Assembly (NCBI GenBank): GCA_002279765.1
Contig: NCCR01000002.1
Span: 65,546 to 83,700 of the forward strand
DNA length: 18,155 nt
Origin: Verrucomicrobia bacterium 12-59-8
GTDB taxonomy: Bacteria; Verrucomicrobiota; Verrucomicrobiae; Verrucomicrobiales; Verrucomicrobiaceae
Direction: 5' to 3'
The translations under genes were made by a program, and so were the position numbers. This document shows, one piece after another, positions 1-8,401 of this stretch (the stretch's first letter is position 1; the number at the start of each line of letters is the position of its first letter). Below the pieces are notes generated by a model. That model was not told where the DNA came from. It did no database searches and saw nothing but the letters and a program-made list of their open reading frames with translations.

Positions 1-240
1 AAAATCCGCCTGCGCTTCACCTTCGGCACCAGCCTGTCGGCGGAGCACAAGTTATCGCTAAAACTCGACGATCTGAGCCTCGGCGGCATCTCCCTGCCCA
101 ACAGCTGGATCGGCGACATCAAGGGTGTCGATCTCGTGGCTGAAAACGTGGAGTCCGATCCTGCACTGCAAAAATTCATCGCCGGCATCCAGTCGCTGGA
201 CATCCACAACGGCACCCTGCGCCTCGTGCTGAACAAGTAA
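1..240 (+). CDS. C-terminal part of an unrecognised protein
   Basis: The reading frame is open from base 1 and ends at TAA (238-240), giving the last 79 residues of a gene that starts outside the window. The segment alternates short hydrophobic and polar stretches typical of beta strands, with phrases such as LDDLSLGGISLPNSW and a final NGTLRLVLNK. No catalytic motif or membrane helix is visible. The pattern loosely recalls the C-terminus of YpmS-like envelope proteins, but that is only a resemblance and I assign no function. A strong hairpin follows 20 bases after the stop, which supports this being a real gene end. Confidence 0.7.
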   Translation, partial: KIRLRFTFGTSLSAEHKLSLKLDDLSLGGISLPNSWIGDIKGVDLVAENVESDPALQKFIAGIQSLDIHNGTLRLVLNK

Positions 241-250
241 TCGATTTGGA

Positions 251-290
251 AAATAAAAAAGCCGCAGAGGTGTTCCCTCTGCGGCTTTTC
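251..290. terminator. Bidirectional intrinsic terminator
   Basis: A perfect 10-bp stem (GCCGCAGAGG at 261-270, CCTCTGCGGC at 276-285) with a 5-base loop is flanked by A6 on the left (255-260) and TTTT on the right (286-289). Either strand therefore gives a GC-rich hairpin followed by a U-run. It lies between the end of the + strand gene (240) and the end of the minus-strand DUF1080 gene (309), so it can serve both. Confidence 0.88.
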
Positions 291-308
291 TCATTTGGAT
301 ATAATGGC

Positions 309-1049
309 TTACTTTTTCGCGTCGGCTTCGGCGAGGATCTTCTCCGCCTCCTCCGCGCCGATTTCGCGAACCTGCAGTTTGCGCCAGCGGATCTCTCCAC
401 CGTGAGTTTGCAGCATGATCGGGCCTTTGGCGGGCAGTGGCTGCGTTTTGTCCCAGTAGTTCTCCATCACGGTGCCATCGACGACCAGTTGGTCATTTAG
501 CCACACCCAGGTGCGTGCGCCGAGCTGGCGGATGCGGAAGCTGTTCCACTCTCCGAAGGGCTTGTCCGCCACCACCAGCGGATCTCGGCCCGGCGTGTCC
601 GGCGTGTTGTTGAACAATCCCCCGGAGCCAAGGTGCGGCCTGCGCGTCGGCTTGGTCGGATCAAAGACCTGGGTCTTGTCCCAAATCTGCACCTGCGGAG
701 CGCCTCGCAAGTAAATGCCACTGTCAGCACCGGCCACGGTTTTGTACTCAATGAGCAATTCGATGTCGCCGAATTCCTCTTCGGTGGTGGCATAGGGGCC
801 ATGGCCATCGTTGACCAGTTCGCCGTCTTCGACCTTCCAGTCTGCGGCGAATTCGTCGCGCATCTTCTTGAGCGCTTCGGCTTTCTTTTCGTCCTTGAGT
901 TTGACGACGGAGTGCGGATTCAGCCCGTACCAGCCGGTGAGGTCCTTGCCGTTGAAGATCGGGCGGAAGGCGGCGTCTTCAGCCTGGGAGACAAGGCAAA
1001 CAGCCAGCATCAGGCCGCCGAGAGTGAGTGGATTGAGTTTCATGATCAT
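309..1049 (-). CDS. Secreted DUF1080 (3-keto-disaccharide hydrolase family) protein
   Basis: 246 residues. An N-terminal signal peptide (roughly residues 3-23, ending near SQAEDA) is followed by one DUF1080 / PF06439 domain filling the rest. Recognisable family landmarks are FNGKDLTGWYG, WKVEDGELVNDG, a GADSGIYLRG stretch, the GSGGLFNN loop and a terminal GEIRWRKLQVREI strand. The fold is a concanavalin-like beta sandwich; members are tied to 3-keto-sugar cleavage or carbohydrate binding and are abundant in Planctomycetes and Verrucomicrobia. The start is MIMK (ATG at 1049); the inner ATG at 1043 would work equally well, and no Shine-Dalgarno separates them. It lies 22 bases after the upstream alpha/beta hydrolase and is probably the last gene of that operon. 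Substrate unknown. Confidence 0.9.
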   Translation of the reverse strand: MIMKLNPLTLGGLMLAVCLVSQAEDAAFRPIFNGKDLTGWYGLNPHSVVKLKDEKKAEALKKMRDEFAADWKVEDGELVNDGHGPYATTEEEFGDIELLIEYKTVAGADSGIYLRGAPQVQIWDKTQVFDPTKPTRRPHLGSGGLFNNTPDTPGRDPLVVADKPFGEWNSFRIRQLGARTWVWLNDQLVVDGTVMENYWDKTQPLPAKGPIMLQTHGGEIRWRKLQVREIGAEEAEKILAEADAKK

Positions 1050-1071
1050 GGGTGGTGTATGTATAGTGCCC

Positions 1072-2028
1072 TCACTTCACTTCCTTGAGCTTGGCGATGA
1101 GGAATTCGTTGATCGTCTTATACTTCACATCAGTCGCGCCCGGATAAACGACCTCGCAGGCCACTCCCTTTTCCTTGCAGTGCTCCTGCAACTTCACGCC
1201 GAAGTTCGCCGTGTGCGTCGGGTCTTTCTGCTCCTGGCCGATGGCTGGAGGAGAACCGAACAAGCAATACACAGGAGGATCGTCTGAAGACACGAGTGCG
1301 TAAGGCGAGTATTCATTGATCCAAGGCAGGATGCGTTCCCGTGCCGCTACGAAGTCATCGAAGTTTTTGAACTCACCCGACTTGCTGAAGGCATGGCCGC
1401 CATACTTGCTGTTCGGCGTCCACTCGCGCATCTGCTTGGGATCGAGAGTGGTCTGCGGCCCGTTCACGGCAGCTGTGTAGAGGCGGGTCGATTCACGTGC
1501 AATCGGATCGCTGCTCTTCAGATCTGCCATGTCGTCATGGAAAGCCAGCCACAGGCTGCTGCACGCCCCTGCGGAACCACCGCTCGCGCCGATGCGAGTT
1601 TTGTCGATGTTCCACTCCGCCGCCTTGCTGCGCACGGTCTGCAACGCCAGCGCCGCATCCGAAAGCGGGCCTTTGACGGGTGGCACCACATCTTGCGACT
1701 GCGAGACGTAGCGGTAGTTGATCGAAACAACGGAGATGCCATCCTTCAGAAAAGGCTCCACGGAGATGCCCTTTTTGTCCCCATTCTGCCAGCCACCGCC
1801 ATGGATGAAAAACAGCAGCGGCGTCGGCTTATCCGACTTCGCCCGCCAGAAATCGAGCACGTTCCGCTCAAACGGCCCATACTTGAAATCCGCCACCGTC
1901 GGCGGCGGATTCTTCGGATAGACTTTCTTGGCCGGAGCTTTGGCCGCAGCGGCTTCAGCTTTCTTTGCCGGCATATCGGCGGCAAAGGCAACGGATGTGA
2001 GTAAAAGTAAGGAGAGAGCAAGTTTCAT
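1072..2028 (-). CDS. Secreted alpha/beta hydrolase (BD-FAE/HSL-like esterase), copy 2 of a tandem pair
   Basis: 318 residues. A signal peptide (about 1-16, VAFA then ADMP) is followed by an Ala/Lys/Pro-rich linker to about residue 42 and then an alpha/beta hydrolase domain. HGGGW (76-80) is the oxyanion-hole motif and GGSAG (150-154, Ser152) the nucleophile elbow, as in hormone-sensitive-lipase-type esterases. It is clearly paralogous to the adjacent upstream gene: long runs such as TPLLFFIHGGGW, GISVVSINYRY and AIGQEQKDPTHT are shared. The usual C-terminal catalytic His is not obvious; the corresponding region reads PGATDVKYK, and DPTHTANFG may hold the His instead. An exported carboxylesterase or glycan de-esterifying enzyme is plausible, but the substrate is unknown. 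It is second in the probable three-gene operon. Confidence 0.88.
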   Translation of the reverse strand: MKLALSLLLLTSVAFAADMPAKKAEAAAAKAPAKKVYPKNPPPTVADFKYGPFERNVLDFWRAKSDKPTPLLFFIHGGGWQNGDKKGISVEPFLKDGISVVSINYRYVSQSQDVVPPVKGPLSDAALALQTVRSKAAEWNIDKTRIGASGGSAGACSSLWLAFHDDMADLKSSDPIARESTRLYTAAVNGPQTTLDPKQMREWTPNSKYGGHAFSKSGEFKNFDDFVAARERILPWINEYSPYALVSSDDPPVYCLFGSPPAIGQEQKDPTHTANFGVKLQEHCKEKGVACEVVYPGATDVKYKTINEFLIAKLKEVK

Positions 2029-2050
2029 GAGAGCAGGTAAAACGCTCTCA
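2028..2050 (-). repeat. Inverted repeat touching the start codon of the second hydrolase
   Basis: TGAGAGC (2028-2034) and GCTCTCA (2044-2050) form a perfect 7-bp inverted repeat with a 9-base loop. In the minus-strand mRNA the 3' arm ends on the first base of the ATG at 2028. The hairpin could influence initiation between the two paralogous hydrolase genes, but 7 bp is short enough to be chance. Confidence 0.35.
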
Positions 2051-2127
2051 AATCAGCTTATCTGGCTGTAATCATGAGTCTTCCCCCCGCAGCAATTCCA
2101 ATCTGGCTGCGGGCCGACATGCCATCC

Positions 2128-3078
2128 TCACTTCTTCAGCGTCTCGATCAAAAACTCCGACATCGACTTGTGCTTCACGTCTGGCGCGCCGGGGTAGTTC
2201 AACTCGCATGCGTCCCCGATTTCACGGCAGTGTTCCTGGAGTTTGACGCCGTAGTTCGAAGTGTGGGTAGGGTCTTTCTGCTCCTGACCGATGGCCGGAG
2301 TGGTGGTGTAGTAGAGATAGACGGGGGGATCGTCCTTGCTGACCAGTTCGTAAGGCGAGTACATCTTGATCCACTTCAGCACCGACTCGCGCTTTTCCAA
2401 AAACTCGGCAAAGCGGGTGTCGCGGGACTTGAGGTTGTCCGGGTCCATGAAGCCAAAAGCGTGACCACCGTAGCGGCTGTTTGGCGTCCATTCCTTGAGC
2501 TGCTTGGGATCTAACGAGGTCTGCGCCCCGTTCACTGCCGCGCACCAGAGGCGCGTGGATTCATGGGAAATGGGATCGCTGCTCTTGGGATCGGCCATGT
2601 CGTCGTGGAAGGCGAGGTAAAGGCTGCTGCATGCGCCCGCAGAGCCGCCGCTGGCGCCGATGCGCTGCTTGTCGATGTTCCATTCCAGCGCTCGGCTGCG
2701 CACGAACTGCAAGGCGCGTGCTGCATCCTCCAGCGGCCACTTCACCGGAGGCATCACGCCCGCAAGCTGCGCCTGCCAGGAGTAGCGGTAGTTGATGGAA
2801 ACAACGGAGATACCAGCCTTGAGGCAGGCTTCGAGTTCGCCAACACCGGACTTGTCACCTGCGACCCAGCCGCCTCCGTGGATGAAAAACAGCAGCGGCG
2901 TGGGCTTCGGGGAGTCGGCTTTGTAGAAATCAAGCACCTGCCGTTCGTGCTCTCCATAAGGCACATTCGCGACCGTGGGCGCACGTTTCGGTGCCGGAAC
3001 GGGTTTGACGGCGGGAACGGGCGTCTGCGCGTGCAGAGACACGGCAAGGAGCAGGGTGAGGATGGTTGGCAATTTCAT
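2128..3078 (-). CDS. Secreted alpha/beta hydrolase (BD-FAE/HSL-like esterase), copy 1 of a tandem pair
   Basis: 316 residues. Signal peptide about 1-17 (SLHA then QTP), a Pro-rich linker to about residue 34, then an alpha/beta hydrolase domain with HGGGW (67-71) and GGSAG (144-148, Ser146). The neighbour at 1072-2028 is its paralogue along the whole mature length; differences concentrate in the linker, a short insertion after GGHAF (GFMDPDNLKSRD), and the loop before AIGQEQKDPTHT. This copy keeps a His in the C-terminal PGAPDVKHK segment where the other has Tyr. It appears to be first in a three-gene operon with the second hydrolase and the DUF1080 protein, 99 bases upstream of the next start. 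A secreted esterase role in polysaccharide turnover is inference from the neighbours. Confidence 0.88.
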   Translation of the reverse strand: MKLPTILTLLLAVSLHAQTPVPAVKPVPAPKRAPTVANVPYGEHERQVLDFYKADSPKPTPLLFFIHGGGWVAGDKSGVGELEACLKAGISVVSINYRYSWQAQLAGVMPPVKWPLEDAARALQFVRSRALEWNIDKQRIGASGGSAGACSSLYLAFHDDMADPKSSDPISHESTRLWCAAVNGAQTSLDPKQLKEWTPNSRYGGHAFGFMDPDNLKSRDTRFAEFLEKRESVLKWIKMYSPYELVSKDDPPVYLYYTTTPAIGQEQKDPTHTSNYGVKLQEHCREIGDACELNYPGAPDVKHKSMSEFLIETLKK

Positions 3079-3139
3079 GCGAGGCTCATAACGTAGGCTG
3101 CGGGCTTGCCTTTGCGAAGTTCATGTTTAGCCATGAAGA

Positions 3140-4099
3140 ATGGAGCCACTGCCGTCCCTCAGCGAAATCGAAGCCGCCAAGGCGCTCATTCGTCCGCACA
3201 TTCGTGAAACACCGACCTATCGCTGGCCGCTGCTCGGAGCGGGTCTAGGCTGTGAGCTGTGGTTAAAACATGAAAACCACACGCCGGTCGGGGCTTTCAA
3301 GATCCGCGGTGGGCTCGTCTATATGAATGAGCTGAAACGCCGGCATCCCGAGGTTCGCGGCGTGATCGCCGCCACGACGGGCAATCATGGCCAGTCCATC
3401 GCCTTTGCCGCAAAGCTCAGTGGTCTGCGGGCGGTGATCGTCGTTCCCCATGGCAACAACCCGGAGAAAAATGCCGCCATGCGCTCGCTGGGAGCGGAGC
3501 TGGTCGAGCAGGGCCGTGAATTTCAGGAAGCACTCGAATACTCGCGTGAACTCGCCGCCCAAGAAGGACTGCATGCCGTGCCGTCATTCCACCCATGGCT
3601 GGTGCGCGGCGTGGCGACGTATGCGCTGGAACTGTTTCACTCCGTGACTGATCTGGATGCCGTGTTTGTCCCCATTGGCCTGGGTTCCGGATTCTGCGGC
3701 ATCGCTGCGGCACGCGAAGCACTGGTATTAAAGACCAGGATCATCGGCGTCGTGTCCGCGCATGCGCCCGCGTATGCACTGTCGTTTCAGCAGCGGCAGT
3801 TGATCGAACAAACGAGCACGACGCGCGTGGCAGAGGGGGTGGCCTGCAAAACACCAAACCCGGACGCCCTGGAGCATGTCATCCGCTATGCGCACGACAT
3901 CGTCAGCGTGACCGACGACGAGTCCATCGCAGCGATGCGTGAGATCATGCAGTCCACGCACAACATCGCCGAAGGCGCGGGCGCACTGGCCTATGCGGCG
4001 CTGAAGAAGCAGTGCGATGCATGGCAGGGCAAACGCGTGGCCTGCGTGCTCACAGGCGGGAATGCGAGCATGAGCATCCTGCGCGACGCGCTGCTCTAA
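3140..4099 (+). CDS. PLP-dependent threonine/serine dehydratase-like enzyme
   Basis: 319 residues, fold-type II PLP enzyme, expected in the cytoplasm. HTPVGAFKIRGG (47-58) carries the Schiff-base lysine Lys54; TTGNHGQS (79-86) is the substrate carboxylate loop; GLGSG (180-184) takes the place of the Gly-rich phosphate loop; TGGNAS lies near the C-terminus. It has no ACT regulatory domain, so it resembles short catabolic threonine or serine dehydratases rather than biosynthetic IlvA. GLGSG in place of the commoner GGGGL suggests a subgroup, so the substrate could be another beta-hydroxy amino acid. The ATG at 3140 is the first good start after the divergent hydrolase gene (61-base gap). Its TAA overlaps the TAG of the convergent CocE-like gene. 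Confidence 0.87.
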   Translation: MEPLPSLSEIEAAKALIRPHIRETPTYRWPLLGAGLGCELWLKHENHTPVGAFKIRGGLVYMNELKRRHPEVRGVIAATTGNHGQSIAFAAKLSGLRAVIVVPHGNNPEKNAAMRSLGAELVEQGREFQEALEYSRELAAQEGLHAVPSFHPWLVRGVATYALELFHSVTDLDAVFVPIGLGSGFCGIAAAREALVLKTRIIGVVSAHAPAYALSFQQRQLIEQTSTTRVAEGVACKTPNPDALEHVIRYAHDIVSVTDDESIAAMREIMQSTHNIAEGAGALAYAALKKQCDAWQGKRVACVLTGGNASMSILRDALL

Positions 4100-5940
4100 C
4101 GTCGTGGCACGAACGGCAGCACAATGTGCGAGGGATGCTCGCTGCCATAATGGACCGTGTTCGTGGCTGTCACCGTACGACGATGCTGCTGGAGGGGTTC
4201 TCCGGTGTTCGGGTTCACGTCAAAGCGCGGGAAGTTGCTGCTGCTGATGTCCACGCGAACGCGGTGGCCTTTTTTGAAGACATTGCTCGTTGGGTAGAGC
4301 TTGATCGTGAAGGGATAGACCTTGCCGGGTTCCATGAGCTTTTCCTCCTGCAACGACTCGCGGAAACGGGCACGGACGATGCCGTCGGTCAGATTGAGAT
4401 CAAAGCCATGCGGCCAGTCGGCGCTGGGCGGATAAACGTCGATCAGCTTGGCGGTGAAATCGGTGTCCACGGCATCGGAAGAAGCCCAGAGCTTCACTTC
4501 GATCTCGCCAGTGATTTCGATATCTTCCCTCAGTGGCATGGTTTGAAACACGAGCACATCTTTGCGAGCGGACAACGGAATGGGCTTGGTCCAGTTCCAG
4601 AATTTGTCACTGCCGCGCTGATCCCACGCACCCTGCTGCATGATGCCGTCTCCAGAAGAAATGTTGCCGCCGAGTGTGGGCACAGGGTCCTGCGGGTCGA
4701 ACTTATAAGTCGCACCTGCCCACATATTTTTCGGCTTCACATCACTCAAAAGCCATTCGGGATACAAATAAAACGGCACTGGCTTCACACGAGCCAACGG
4801 CCATTCGTTTTCGTCACGCCACTGTCCGCCATGGTTGAGCAGGCCGTCCTTGGTCTTGCTGCCATCCCCGGTGCCCATGACGAAGATGCGCACTTTTTTG
4901 GCGAAGGGAGCGGCTTTGCCGACGCTGTTGTCGATGCCCTTCATCCAGTGATCAAACCACTCCTTGCGCCAGGCAAGCTCGTCCGCAACGGCCGCGTCAG
5001 GGCCGAAATCGACCTGACCGTGGGAAGACTTGCCCTGAGCGCCGTGAATCCAAGGCCCCATGATGAGATAGACATCACTTTTGAGCGTCTTCGACAGCGC
5101 CTGAAAATTGGCAGATGTGTTGCCAGCCCAGGAGTCATACCAGCCGCCGACAAGATAGACCGGCATGTCCTTGTAGCGCGAGGGATCGGCCAGAATGTTG
5201 TTCTGCGCCCAGAAGGCATCGTCCTTGCCATGGCGCATGGCCTGAATGAGCCAGTCTTCGTATTCAGGGGCGAGCTTGAGCGGCGTGTTACCGGGACGCA
5301 GTGGCAGCAGCGAGAGATAGTCCCAGCGATGGTCCGCCATCTCCTTGAGTTCGTTTTGCGTGGCAGGATCAAGCGCCGCGTTGCTGCCTTTGCCGGCATT
5401 GAGCATGATCCAGTTCCAGAAGCGCATTTCAAACGCGCCCGCATTGCGCATGCTCTGCCGTCCCATGTTGGACACGGCATCCACCGGGATGATGGTGGTG
5501 AGCTGCGGCACCTTTTCCAATGCCATCGCATGCTGCGTGCCACCGACATACGAGGTGCCCACCATGCCGATCTTGCCGTCTGACCAGGGCTGCGCGGCGA
5601 TCCACGCGGCACAATCGGTTCCATCTTTGCCATCATCGCTCATCCAGTGCCAGACGCCTTCGCTGGCATAACGCCCACGCGTGTCCTGCGCTACGAAAGC
5701 ATAGCCATGGGCCGCAAAGTAGTCGCCATAACTTTTCGCGCCGTCCTTATTGTAGGGCAGACGAGTGAGGATGACGGGCCGTTTCACGGCACTGCCCGCT
5801 GGCAGATACACATCCGTGGCGAGCTTCACGCCATCGCGCATCGCCACCATGACGTTCTTCTCGACCTGAGTGCCCGGTTCCTGAGCATGAAGGAACGAAG
5901 CCGCCAGCAAGACCGCCATGAGGGCTGAGCGATGGATCAT
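4096..5940 (-). CDS. Secreted CocE/NonD-family (X-Pro dipeptidyl-peptidase-like) hydrolase
   Basis: 614 residues. The signal peptide covers about 1-19 (ASFLHA then QEPG). The N-terminal alpha/beta hydrolase part has the nucleophile elbow GTSYVGG (Ser130), GGWYDSWAGN (Asp269) and GPWIHG (His299). This order and spacing match the Ser-Asp-His triad of cocaine esterase CocE and the S15/X-Pro dipeptidyl peptidase family. The C-terminal part from about residue 430 is a jelly-roll domain with family phrases such as TDFTAKLIDVYPPS and GHRVRVDISSSNFPRFDVNP. It probably hydrolyses esters or amides outside the cytoplasmic membrane; the substrate cannot be told. It starts 4 bases after the TlpA-like gene, so the two are almost certainly cotranscribed. 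Confidence 0.92.
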   Translation of the reverse strand: MIHRSALMAVLLAASFLHAQEPGTQVEKNVMVAMRDGVKLATDVYLPAGSAVKRPVILTRLPYNKDGAKSYGDYFAAHGYAFVAQDTRGRYASEGVWHWMSDDGKDGTDCAAWIAAQPWSDGKIGMVGTSYVGGTQHAMALEKVPQLTTIIPVDAVSNMGRQSMRNAGAFEMRFWNWIMLNAGKGSNAALDPATQNELKEMADHRWDYLSLLPLRPGNTPLKLAPEYEDWLIQAMRHGKDDAFWAQNNILADPSRYKDMPVYLVGGWYDSWAGNTSANFQALSKTLKSDVYLIMGPWIHGAQGKSSHGQVDFGPDAAVADELAWRKEWFDHWMKGIDNSVGKAAPFAKKVRIFVMGTGDGSKTKDGLLNHGGQWRDENEWPLARVKPVPFYLYPEWLLSDVKPKNMWAGATYKFDPQDPVPTLGGNISSGDGIMQQGAWDQRGSDKFWNWTKPIPLSARKDVLVFQTMPLREDIEITGEIEVKLWASSDAVDTDFTAKLIDVYPPSADWPHGFDLNLTDGIVRARFRESLQEEKLMEPGKVYPFTIKLYPTSNVFKKGHRVRVDISSSNFPRFDVNPNTGEPLQQHRRTVTATNTVHYGSEHPSHIVLPFVPRR

Positions 5941-5944
5941 GAGC

Positions 5945-6904
5945 TTACTCCGCGAGAAGTTTGGTCACCATTTCTTCCAGACCACCGCGCGCGTCCGTGC
6001 TCACAACCATGCCCTTTTTGTTGAGCAGCCACATGGCAGGAATCGAGTCGATGCCGTATTTACCAGCGATCTCGTTTTTCCAGCCTTTGCCATCGAAGTA
6101 CTGCGGCCATTCCATTCCCTTTTCCTTCACGAAGGCTTCCAGTTCTGCCTTGTCGCCGTCGAGCGAGATGCCGACGATTTCGAAACCCTTGGGGTGCAGC
6201 TCTTTGTAGGCCTTGAGCACGTTCGGCAGTTCGGCCACGCAGGGGCCGCACCAGGTGGCCCAGAAGTCAATGAGCACGACCTTGCCCTGCAGTTTTGACA
6301 CATCCACTTCACGACCGTCCACGGCGGTGAATTTCAGTTCGAGAGGCTTGGTTTTGAGTTCAGCTGAGGCTTTGATGCTCGTGATTTTGCCTTCCACTAC
6401 CTTGTTCATCTCTTCAGCGGGAAAATCCTTCAGATGCTTCTCCGCCTTCGCCAGCCATGCGGCAGTGTCGCCACCTGGACTTTCGGCGGCCTCAGCAGCC
6501 TCCATGACAGTGATCAGACTGGCCTGCGATTTGGTTTCGGGCTTCGCATCTTCGGCCTTGAGAATGTCTTCGAGGGTGATGGCCTGCTTGGCTGGAGCCG
6601 GAACCGCAGCGATCTCGCGTGCGCGTGCGACCATGGTTTCAAACAAGGCGGCATCCCAACGGGATGGATTCTTCGGCCCGGCTTTCAAAGCGGCCGCATA
6701 CGCAGCATCGAACTCCGTCAGGCCTTTTTTGAGCATCGCGATGGCTTCTTCACGCGACTTGGGCTTCTCCGCCGGATTTTTGATGCCTTCAACGACGTCG
6801 TTGACCTTCTTCCATTCGGCATCGCCGTCTGCAGCACGAAGGGACGAGGAGACGGCCAGGACAAGAGTCGTGACCCCGATGCAAAGAAAGCGATGGGCAT
6901 TCAT
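5945..6904 (-). CDS. Exported TlpA/ResA-like thioredoxin-domain protein
   Basis: 319 residues. A signal peptide (about 1-25, SSLRA then ADGD) is followed by a roughly 160-residue mostly helical, Ala/Lys/Glu-rich region of unknown role. The C-terminal thioredoxin domain runs from about 185 to 319. FWATWCGPC (214-222; Cys219, Cys222) is the redox centre and IDSIPAMWL contains the cis-Pro (Pro289). The insertion typical of TlpA/ResA is consistent with a periplasmic disulphide reductase. Proteins built as helical N-domain plus TlpA domain are common in Bacteroidetes and Verrucomicrobia. It sits 42 bases after the DUF1501 gene and 4 bases before the CocE-like gene, suggesting one minus-strand operon. 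Its protein partner is unknown. Confidence 0.92.
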   Translation of the reverse strand: MNAHRFLCIGVTTLVLAVSSSLRAADGDAEWKKVNDVVEGIKNPAEKPKSREEAIAMLKKGLTEFDAAYAAALKAGPKNPSRWDAALFETMVARAREIAAVPAPAKQAITLEDILKAEDAKPETKSQASLITVMEAAEAAESPGGDTAAWLAKAEKHLKDFPAEEMNKVVEGKITSIKASAELKTKPLELKFTAVDGREVDVSKLQGKVVLIDFWATWCGPCVAELPNVLKAYKELHPKGFEIVGISLDGDKAELEAFVKEKGMEWPQYFDGKGWKNEIAGKYGIDSIPAMWLLNKKGMVVSTDARGGLEEMVTKLLAE

Positions 6905-6946
6905 TAGAGACAGCCTAAACGGGAGAAATCCACGCCACCAATCTTT

Positions 6947-8401
6947 TTACGCGAAGATTTCCGTGACGGCCTTCCCCTTCCCGTCCTCCGTAACGTAGAA
7001 AGGCCGGCCTTCGATCTCAAACTCGGTTTTCGGACTGATGCCCATGGCCGTCATGATCGTAGCGTGCAGATCCATGACACTTACTGGATTTTTGGTGGCA
7101 ATGAGCGGGCGCTCATCCGCGGTTTCGCCGTGCAAATGACCTTTCTTCACGCCGCCGCCGAACATCACCACGCTGGTGCCACCGGTAAAATGGCGGTGCA
7201 GGCCGTAGTGCTTCATCTCGCTGAGCGTATCGACTTTGAAAGTCGTTTGATCATTCGCGGAGGAGCCGGGCTTGCCTTCCATGAGGGCATCGCGGCTAAA
7301 CTCGCTGGCGATGACGATGAGCGTGCGATCCAGCAGGCCCTTCGCCTCCAGATCGCGCACGAGCTGAGAGATCGGCAGATCGATTTCCTTGTGCAGGGCT
7401 GCCACGGTGGTGTGGCCGTCTTTATGCGTATCCCACTGGAAGAACGGTACGTACTCGGTGGTCACCTCGACGAACCGTGTACCCGCCTCGATCAAACGAC
7501 GAGCAAGCAGGCAGCCACGGCCAAAACGGCCCGTGTCATACTTCGCGTAACTTTCCTTCGGCTCCAGGTTGATGTCGAATGCCTCGCGCTCCTTGGCGCT
7601 GAGCAGGCGGTAGGCATTGTCCATGCTGCGCAGCATGGACTCCTGCTGGTAGTCGCTCATGAACTCACGCTGCGGGCTTTGATCGACCAGCTTGCGAAAG
7701 AGACGGTCGCGATTGGCGAAACGATTCGCGTCCATGCCCTGCGGCGGCTTCACCGACTGCGCGGCCTCTTCAGGAAACGGCAGGTTCATAGGGCCAAACT
7801 CGTTGCCAAAAAATCCGGCCGTGGTGAAGGCCTTCAACTCCTCGCTCTCGCCCACGCCTTCCAGCCGCTGACCGATGTTGATGAACGCGGGCATCACCGC
7901 ATTGCGCGGGCCGAGCACCTTGGCCATCCATGAACCGATGTGCGGGCATGCCACCGTTTGCGGCGGCACGTAGCCGGTGTGCCAGTGATACTGGTGCCGT
8001 GAATGCAAAATGCTGCCGAGATCAGGCTGCACCGCGCTGCGGATCAAGGTGGCGCGGTCCATCACCTGCGCGATGTTTTCCAGCCCCTGGCAGATCTTGA
8101 TGCCATCCACACTCGTGTTGATCGCCGGGAAGGTGCTGAGCATCCGTTTAACCTCCAGGCCCTTCTCAAAGGGCAGGTAGCCCTTCGGATCAAACGTGTC
8201 AGGTGCCGCCATTCCGCCAGCCATCCAGAGCAGGATGCAGGCGTCGGCCTTCGCCGGCGGATGCGTGACCTTTTCTCCCGTTTTCGCCCAGATGGCGCGC
8301 GGCTCTCCGGTCATCCACGCGGCAGTGCCTGCGGCCGCGAGTTTCTTCAGGAAATCACGGCGGATGAGGTGCTCGGGAAGATTGGGGTCGATGTCGTGCA
8401 T
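6947..8401 (-). CDS. DUF1501 (sulfatase-like fold) Tat-exported protein
   Basis: 484 residues from ATG at 8401. A TTG at 8425 would add eight residues, but the ATG places the twin-arginine segment IRRDFLKKLA (Arg14-Arg15) near the N-terminus as expected for a Tat signal. The body is a DUF1501 domain, related to the alkaline phosphatase/sulfatase superfamily. Landmarks include LLWMAGGMAAPDTFDPK, HSRHQYHWHTGY, EYVPFFQWDTHKDGH, VIASEFSR and a C-terminal MDLHATIMTAMGI. Such proteins are very common in Planctomycetes and Verrucomicrobia, usually beside DUF1549/DUF1553 cytochrome-like partners. No such partner is seen here; the gene leads an operon with a TlpA-like protein and a CocE-like hydrolase. 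Activity unproven for the family. Confidence 0.92.
   Translation of the reverse strand: MHDIDPNLPEHLIRRDFLKKLAAAGTAAWMTGEPRAIWAKTGEKVTHPPAKADACILLWMAGGMAAPDTFDPKGYLPFEKGLEVKRMLSTFPAINTSVDGIKICQGLENIAQVMDRATLIRSAVQPDLGSILHSRHQYHWHTGYVPPQTVACPHIGSWMAKVLGPRNAVMPAFINIGQRLEGVGESEELKAFTTAGFFGNEFGPMNLPFPEEAAQSVKPPQGMDANRFANRDRLFRKLVDQSPQREFMSDYQQESMLRSMDNAYRLLSAKEREAFDINLEPKESYAKYDTGRFGRGCLLARRLIEAGTRFVEVTTEYVPFFQWDTHKDGHTTVAALHKEIDLPISQLVRDLEAKGLLDRTLIVIASEFSRDALMEGKPGSSANDQTTFKVDTLSEMKHYGLHRHFTGGTSVVMFGGGVKKGHLHGETADERPLIATKNPVSVMDLHATIMTAMGISPKTEFEIEGRPFYVTEDGKGKAVTEIFA

Noticed and set aside
4012..5583. 523-codon open frame on the plus strand
   Set aside because: It lies antisense to the CocE-like gene, whose catalytic motifs are intact; its translation has no recognisable domain and is rich in His/Arg as expected for an opposite-strand shadow in GC-rich DNA.
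7064..7933. 289-codon plus-strand frame opposite the DUF1501 gene
   Set aside because: It is antisense to a clear family member and shows no motif; typical shadow frame.
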